A program made the position numbers and the translations under genes. This document shows, piece after piece, positions 60,159 to 64,000 of a stretch of DNA of 64,000 bases. Location: contig CM057167.1 in NCBI GenBank assembly GCA_029962745.1, positions 16,390,303 to 16,454,302 of the forward strand, in the 5' to 3' direction. This DNA is from Echinometra lucunter. Taxonomy: Eukaryota; Echinodermata; Echinoidea; Camarodonta; Echinometridae. The stretch's first letter is position 1. Every line of letters starts with the position of its first letter. The notes under the pieces are model-generated. The model was not told where the DNA came from. It was given only the letters and a program-made list of their open reading frames with translations, and searched no databases.

Positions 60159-60714
60159 TAAAGGGTAAGTCCACCCTAGAAGTTTCTCTGTTTCAATAAA
60201 AGGAGATAAATTTGAACAGCATTTTAAAAAGGAAATGAGCAAAATCGGTCAAAGAATAAGAAAATTACACTCATTTACATTTTCTAGTAAACTACTCTCG
60301 GCTCTGCAAATTGACATCATATGCGAGCAGCTCTCCATTCACTTTGTACATGAAATTTCACATTTTCTCAATTTTCTTGGAAGTTACACATTTTCAAACC
60401 CCCATAATCAATGTATGTTCAGAAGAATTGCGTTTTACATAACATACTTTGACTATGGGGTAAGAAAATGTGTAACTTCCAAGAAAATTGAGAAAATGTG
60501 AAATTTCATTGACAAAGTGAATGGAGACCTGCGCGCATATGATGTCATCAGTGTTGCCAATTTGCAGAGCTGAGAGTAATTTACTAGAAAATGTAAATGA
60601 GTGTAATTTTCTTATTTTTTGACCGATTTTGCTCATTTCTTTTTTAAAATGCTGTTCAAATTTATCTCCTTTTATTGAAACAGTGAAACTTCTAGGGTGG
60701 ACTTTCCCTTTAAT
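60159..60714. mobile_element. Large, near-perfect foldback element (~245-bp arms)
   Basis: The left end TTAAAGGGTAAGTCCACCCT and the complement of the right end TTAAAGGGAAAGTCCACCCT open arms that stay paired for about 245 bp around a ~60-bp loop. Arm blocks: TTTCAATAAAAGGAGATAAA, GAGCAAAATCGGTCAAAGAA, ACATTTTCTAGTAAA, CTCTCCATTCACTTTGT and TTTTCTTGGAAGTTACACAT. Both strands give nearly the same short frame (SKIGQRIRKLHSFTFSSKLL), an effect of the inverted arms and not a gene. Confidence 0.9.
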
Positions 60715-62545
60715 GTGACCCTCTATCATGAGTGGGTTAATGTGATGTCGGTCGAATTGTGTATGTCCCCGTTTGGCATGTAAGGCCCTGCCCATTTGAA
60801 GTTCATTGTCCTGGGCCTTATATTTATGTACTAGTAATTTTGTGTGTCTATCAATCACATGTGAAGAATCATTGATATGTTATATAATTCATTTTGAAAT
60901 GTGATGTAATTGGATTGCTTTCGTGTCTATGGATGGAAATAAATTTGATGTGATTTATACACAAGTCATTACACGTTGAAAAGTTTGTCAGGTCTTTGTA
61001 TGTACCATAGTGGCAGAATTCTGATGCAGGGGCGGATGGGGGGGGGGCGGTAGTCCTTTATTTTACTTCATGAATCCCCTCCCCGCCAAACTTGATGATC
61101 ATTTTTTGATCAAGTTTGAATCAAATCAAATCAAATTTTATTGATATTCAATCCACAATTTTGGATTATCATCAAAATGAACAATACAAAACAAACAAAG
61201 GATACACATAACCATAAACAAAATTAAGGCAAAAGTATACATATTTGGCAAACTCAATGAATAAGTGGATGATGATGCACTTATAACACAAATGTGTTTA
61301 CAGAAATGGGGGGGGGGGGCATCATTGAAATCGGTAGATGGCAGTTTATGCAGCTTTGAAACAATAGGGCGACTTCAGTCATTGTTCGTATTTCTACTTC
61401 TGGGGCGGGGGGGGGGGGGTCTGCATTTTAAAGTGAATCATCATGTTGGAAAATTGAACAGTGAGTATGGCTCACATGCTGACAGAATGTTTGCAGACAT
61501 CTTTTCTTGTCCATTCCAGGACAGTTTCTTTCATGCACAGTAAGGCACCGTTTTACCCAAGGTGTAGGTTTGTAACACTAACACCAACAGCTTTCTTTGG
61601 GGGGGGGGGGGGGCAAAGTCGCACTCCGATAGGTTTAACTTTTTGATCCGTGCTACAATATTGTGCCTATAGACATGCACTTCTTTATTCACAGTGCATG
61701 TTCGCAGTTTCAAACACTGTTTAGAATACGAGCATAAAATAAGGCAATTATGTATACCTCCTATTCAAATTTCATTCTTGACTGTTACCATGGTTGCAAG
61801 GAATCTTTATCAATTAATGATGAAGTTTAATATTTACCCCCAAATGTCAACAAATCTGTCAAATTGAAATATCAAACCCTTATTCTTGTTGACTTAAACA
61901 TCAAAGCATTTAAATATCAATATTTATCCAATATTTTCAGAAGAGATAAAAAAAATACCCGATTTGTTGTTGATGAGGGTACAGAAGTTTTACCCTTTTT
62001 CAGAGTGAATATCTTTGATTCTTCACAGTTTTATACTAGTAATCCATGTTCTCCCCTCTCCTCTGTTTTGTACGATTTTAATACGCTTGTCCTTGTTATA
62101 CCAGTCCAACAATTTAGAAATCAAATATCGGAGTCAGAGTTGCCCTCGATCGGTATACATGGTATAGGCTTTTGATGGGACCTTAGTGTTGAACAATAAA
62201 CATCATGAGAAGGAGAGAGAACTATACTCTCTTCAGTTTTAAGTCCATATCAGTATTGGAGGAAAATAATGTCTTTTTGTTTAAAAAAATGTGAATTTTT
62301 GATATAACACAAATGAAAAAAAAAATGGCCTGAAAATTACATTCCCCATGCAATCACCTGTAGTTTTCTTATAACGAGCAAATCTATTCAGAAGTGTACT
62401 TTATTTGTTCTATAGTCATTTTTCTATCTTTAATATGAGGTTTAACTATCATTTTAATTGAGGTATTGTCAGTATACATTTCGACACCACAATGATAATT
62501 TTACAGTCAGTGTAAGAAAATCGTGCCGATGAAAGTAGACATTTT
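60715..62545. other. Intergenic; possible LINE tails; poly-G tracts; weak ORF
   Basis: 60930-60955 (GGAAATAAATTTGATGTGAT) and, inversely, 61115-61145 (AATCAAATCAAATCAAATTT) look like LINE-type 3' tails. G runs at about 61037-61047, 61307-61318, 61405-61418 and 61600-61613. An open frame at 61831-62175 has no ATG (it would start at TTG) and no known domain, so it is not called. Confidence 0.35.
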
Positions 62546-62738
62546 GGCCCGAATTCACAAAAGAGGTTTAAACTAGTCCATAGTTTAGACCTCCCCATGG
62601 TTTTCATACTAGTCCATGGTTTAACCCTGCCCTAGGTTTAAACCTATCTCTGATTCACCAACGATGGACTATTTAGTCCACGGTTTAAACCAGGTTTAAA
62701 CCATGGACTAAAATAAGCCTCTTTTGTGAATTCGGGCC
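62546..62738. mobile_element. MITE/foldback element, GGCCCGAATTCACAAAAGAGG-type ends
   Basis: The left GGCCCGAATTCACAAAAGAG is the inverse of the right CTCTTTTGTGAATTCGGGCC. Inside, TAGTCCATGGTTTAA and TTTAAACCATGGACTA words pair repeatedly. About 193 bp, no coding capacity. Confidence 0.85.
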
Positions 62739-64000
62739 TTTTAGAAGAGAAAATAAACTTATTCGCAATTGAGCCTGAACAGTAAGTCATGCACGGCCGG
62801 TCATTTTACAAATTAAGTTTTAAAGCCCACCGAAAAGAGGTGTTTGATTCTGAGAGAGAGACAGACGTTTTACGTTTCACGTTTCATTGTGAAATGCATC
62901 ACCGAAGGATTAAAAACTTCACGAAAATCGGTGGCCATGGTCTCCTTCAAATATTAGAATCCATAAAATATCAACTGCCACGGACGGACAAAATACCCTA
63001 TTAACCCGATCAGGCTCATTTTCTTTATAAAAAAAACCCATTTTTTTTTCTATCTGTGCAGACCTCGAGTCACAAATATTGACTTTTCTGCCTATCATTT
63101 TTTAACCTCATAATTTTTTCTTTATTATTATTTAATGTTCGGCGGTTATCAGTGAACAGAGAATGATGGAATTAAAGAGACGGGTTGTATGCAGTTCAAT
63201 TATTTGTGTTTATTCTTTCGTTATGGCCCTATGACATTTCGTCCCCTTCCTTCATTGGTAAAACTGGTAGTATCATGTTCCTGACCCCTGCCGGGCATAT
63301 TTAAAATAATAATTATACTGGTTGAATATTCAACGTCGCAAATTCCAATTCCAGACCTTCTAACATTCCCCTTAAATATAAAACACGTCTAACGTCTAGC
63401 GTAGAATCATGTAGAATCGTAGAAATTTCTTTTTGTGATTTCCCTTGGTTATGGGATGAAGCATTCGCATCGAAGAATAAATTAATTTTTCATTTTACAA
63501 TTTTCTCTTGCTCTTGATCGTGTGACGTGTCATCAATTTTGTTTGTTTTTAGGGCTGACCGTGTCGAACATAACCATAAGTTCACTGTCCACTGGACATG
63601 CTGGAAAATGATATTTGGCAATGCCGTGTATCTTCACGAATCGCAACCAATATTCGCAGACGTCTACATTCCAAGGAGCGTGAAATCAGTTTCGTCTTGC
63701 ATCGCCTACATGAGTGGTACAGTAATAATTCTCAATCGAGGGTTGAGCAGAAAGCTGTGATAGGCGATCCTCGCAGCCGTAACGCCGGGCGGCCTTCATC
63801 ACTCTACACGCTATACAACCCGGCCTCTCATCTGTGTACATAAGCTGAGCTACCTGGCTGCATAACAGCATGTCCTTGCTTCCCTGTGCCGTCGCGTCGG
63901 CGTGTATGACCGATGGGAGCGTGGTGCTTGGCTGAAGGGTCGATCACGTACCAGGAAATAAAAGAAGATAAGAAGGTGACATTAATCATGGAGTCACCAG
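62739..64000. other. Intergenic; possible exon near the end
   Basis: 63530-63551 (TTTTGTTTGTTTTTAG) looks like a splice acceptor and is followed by a less AT-rich stretch to about 63900 with two overlapping open plus-strand frames. None has a recognisable domain, so it is not called as a gene. 62789-63004 is open but unrecognised. Confidence 0.3.

Noticed and set aside
60235..60858. Two homologous small proteins on opposite strands
   Set aside because: They are the two arms of a foldback element read in opposite directions, so the similarity is automatic.

Overview
The window is eukaryotic, AT-rich, mostly non-coding DNA, probably from an echinoderm (sea urchin or relative). The grounds are: (i) many short foldback or MITE-like elements whose ends read GGGCCC-GTTTCAT or GGGCCCCGT-TTACAA, a style I associate with echinoderm genomes; (ii) tRNA-headed SINEs and LINE 3' ends; (iii) dense GA, CT, TA, GAT and poly-G/C tracts; (iv) a single recognisable metazoan regulatory gene. 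The lineage call is inference and no database was consulted. There is no sign of bacterial operons, CRISPR arrays, phage or plasmid functions.

Layout: 1-21792 is gene-poor. It holds simple repeats, a GC-rich patch with an RFX-type X-box (1196-1400), a 27-bp minisatellite (7730-8366), several foldback elements, SINEs and two LINE 3' ends. 21793-58968 looks like a threefold representation of one locus. Contig 1 ends at 31829, contig 2 runs 32330-48539 and contig 3 starts at 49040, separated by two gaps of exactly 500 N. The last ~10 kb of contig 1 (21793-31829) matches the first ~10 kb of contig 2 (32330-42181). The last ~10 kb of contig 2 (38680-48539) matches the first ~10 kb of contig 3 (49040-58968). 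The duplication limits coincide with the contig ends, so unmerged overlapping contigs explain this better than a real tandem triplication; the true locus is probably about 43 kb. 58969-64000 is again unique and gene-poor.

The one convincing gene, on the minus strand and seen three times (27434-29887, 37825-40258 and a truncated copy at 49040-50618), encodes a ~810-residue nuclear-type protein. It has an N-terminal SKI/SNO/DAC domain most like vertebrate SKIDA1, a long polar middle, a cysteine cluster, a Lys-rich tract, a short coiled coil and a conserved-looking C-terminal tail. It appears to be encoded in one exon. Each copy is broken by 1-2 base indels, and the breaks I checked are intact in another copy, which points to sequence error rather than pseudogenisation.

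No gene network can be read from the window. Its remaining interest lies in the foldback-element families, in a SINE inserted into a palindrome-bearing minisatellite, and in the assembly structure.
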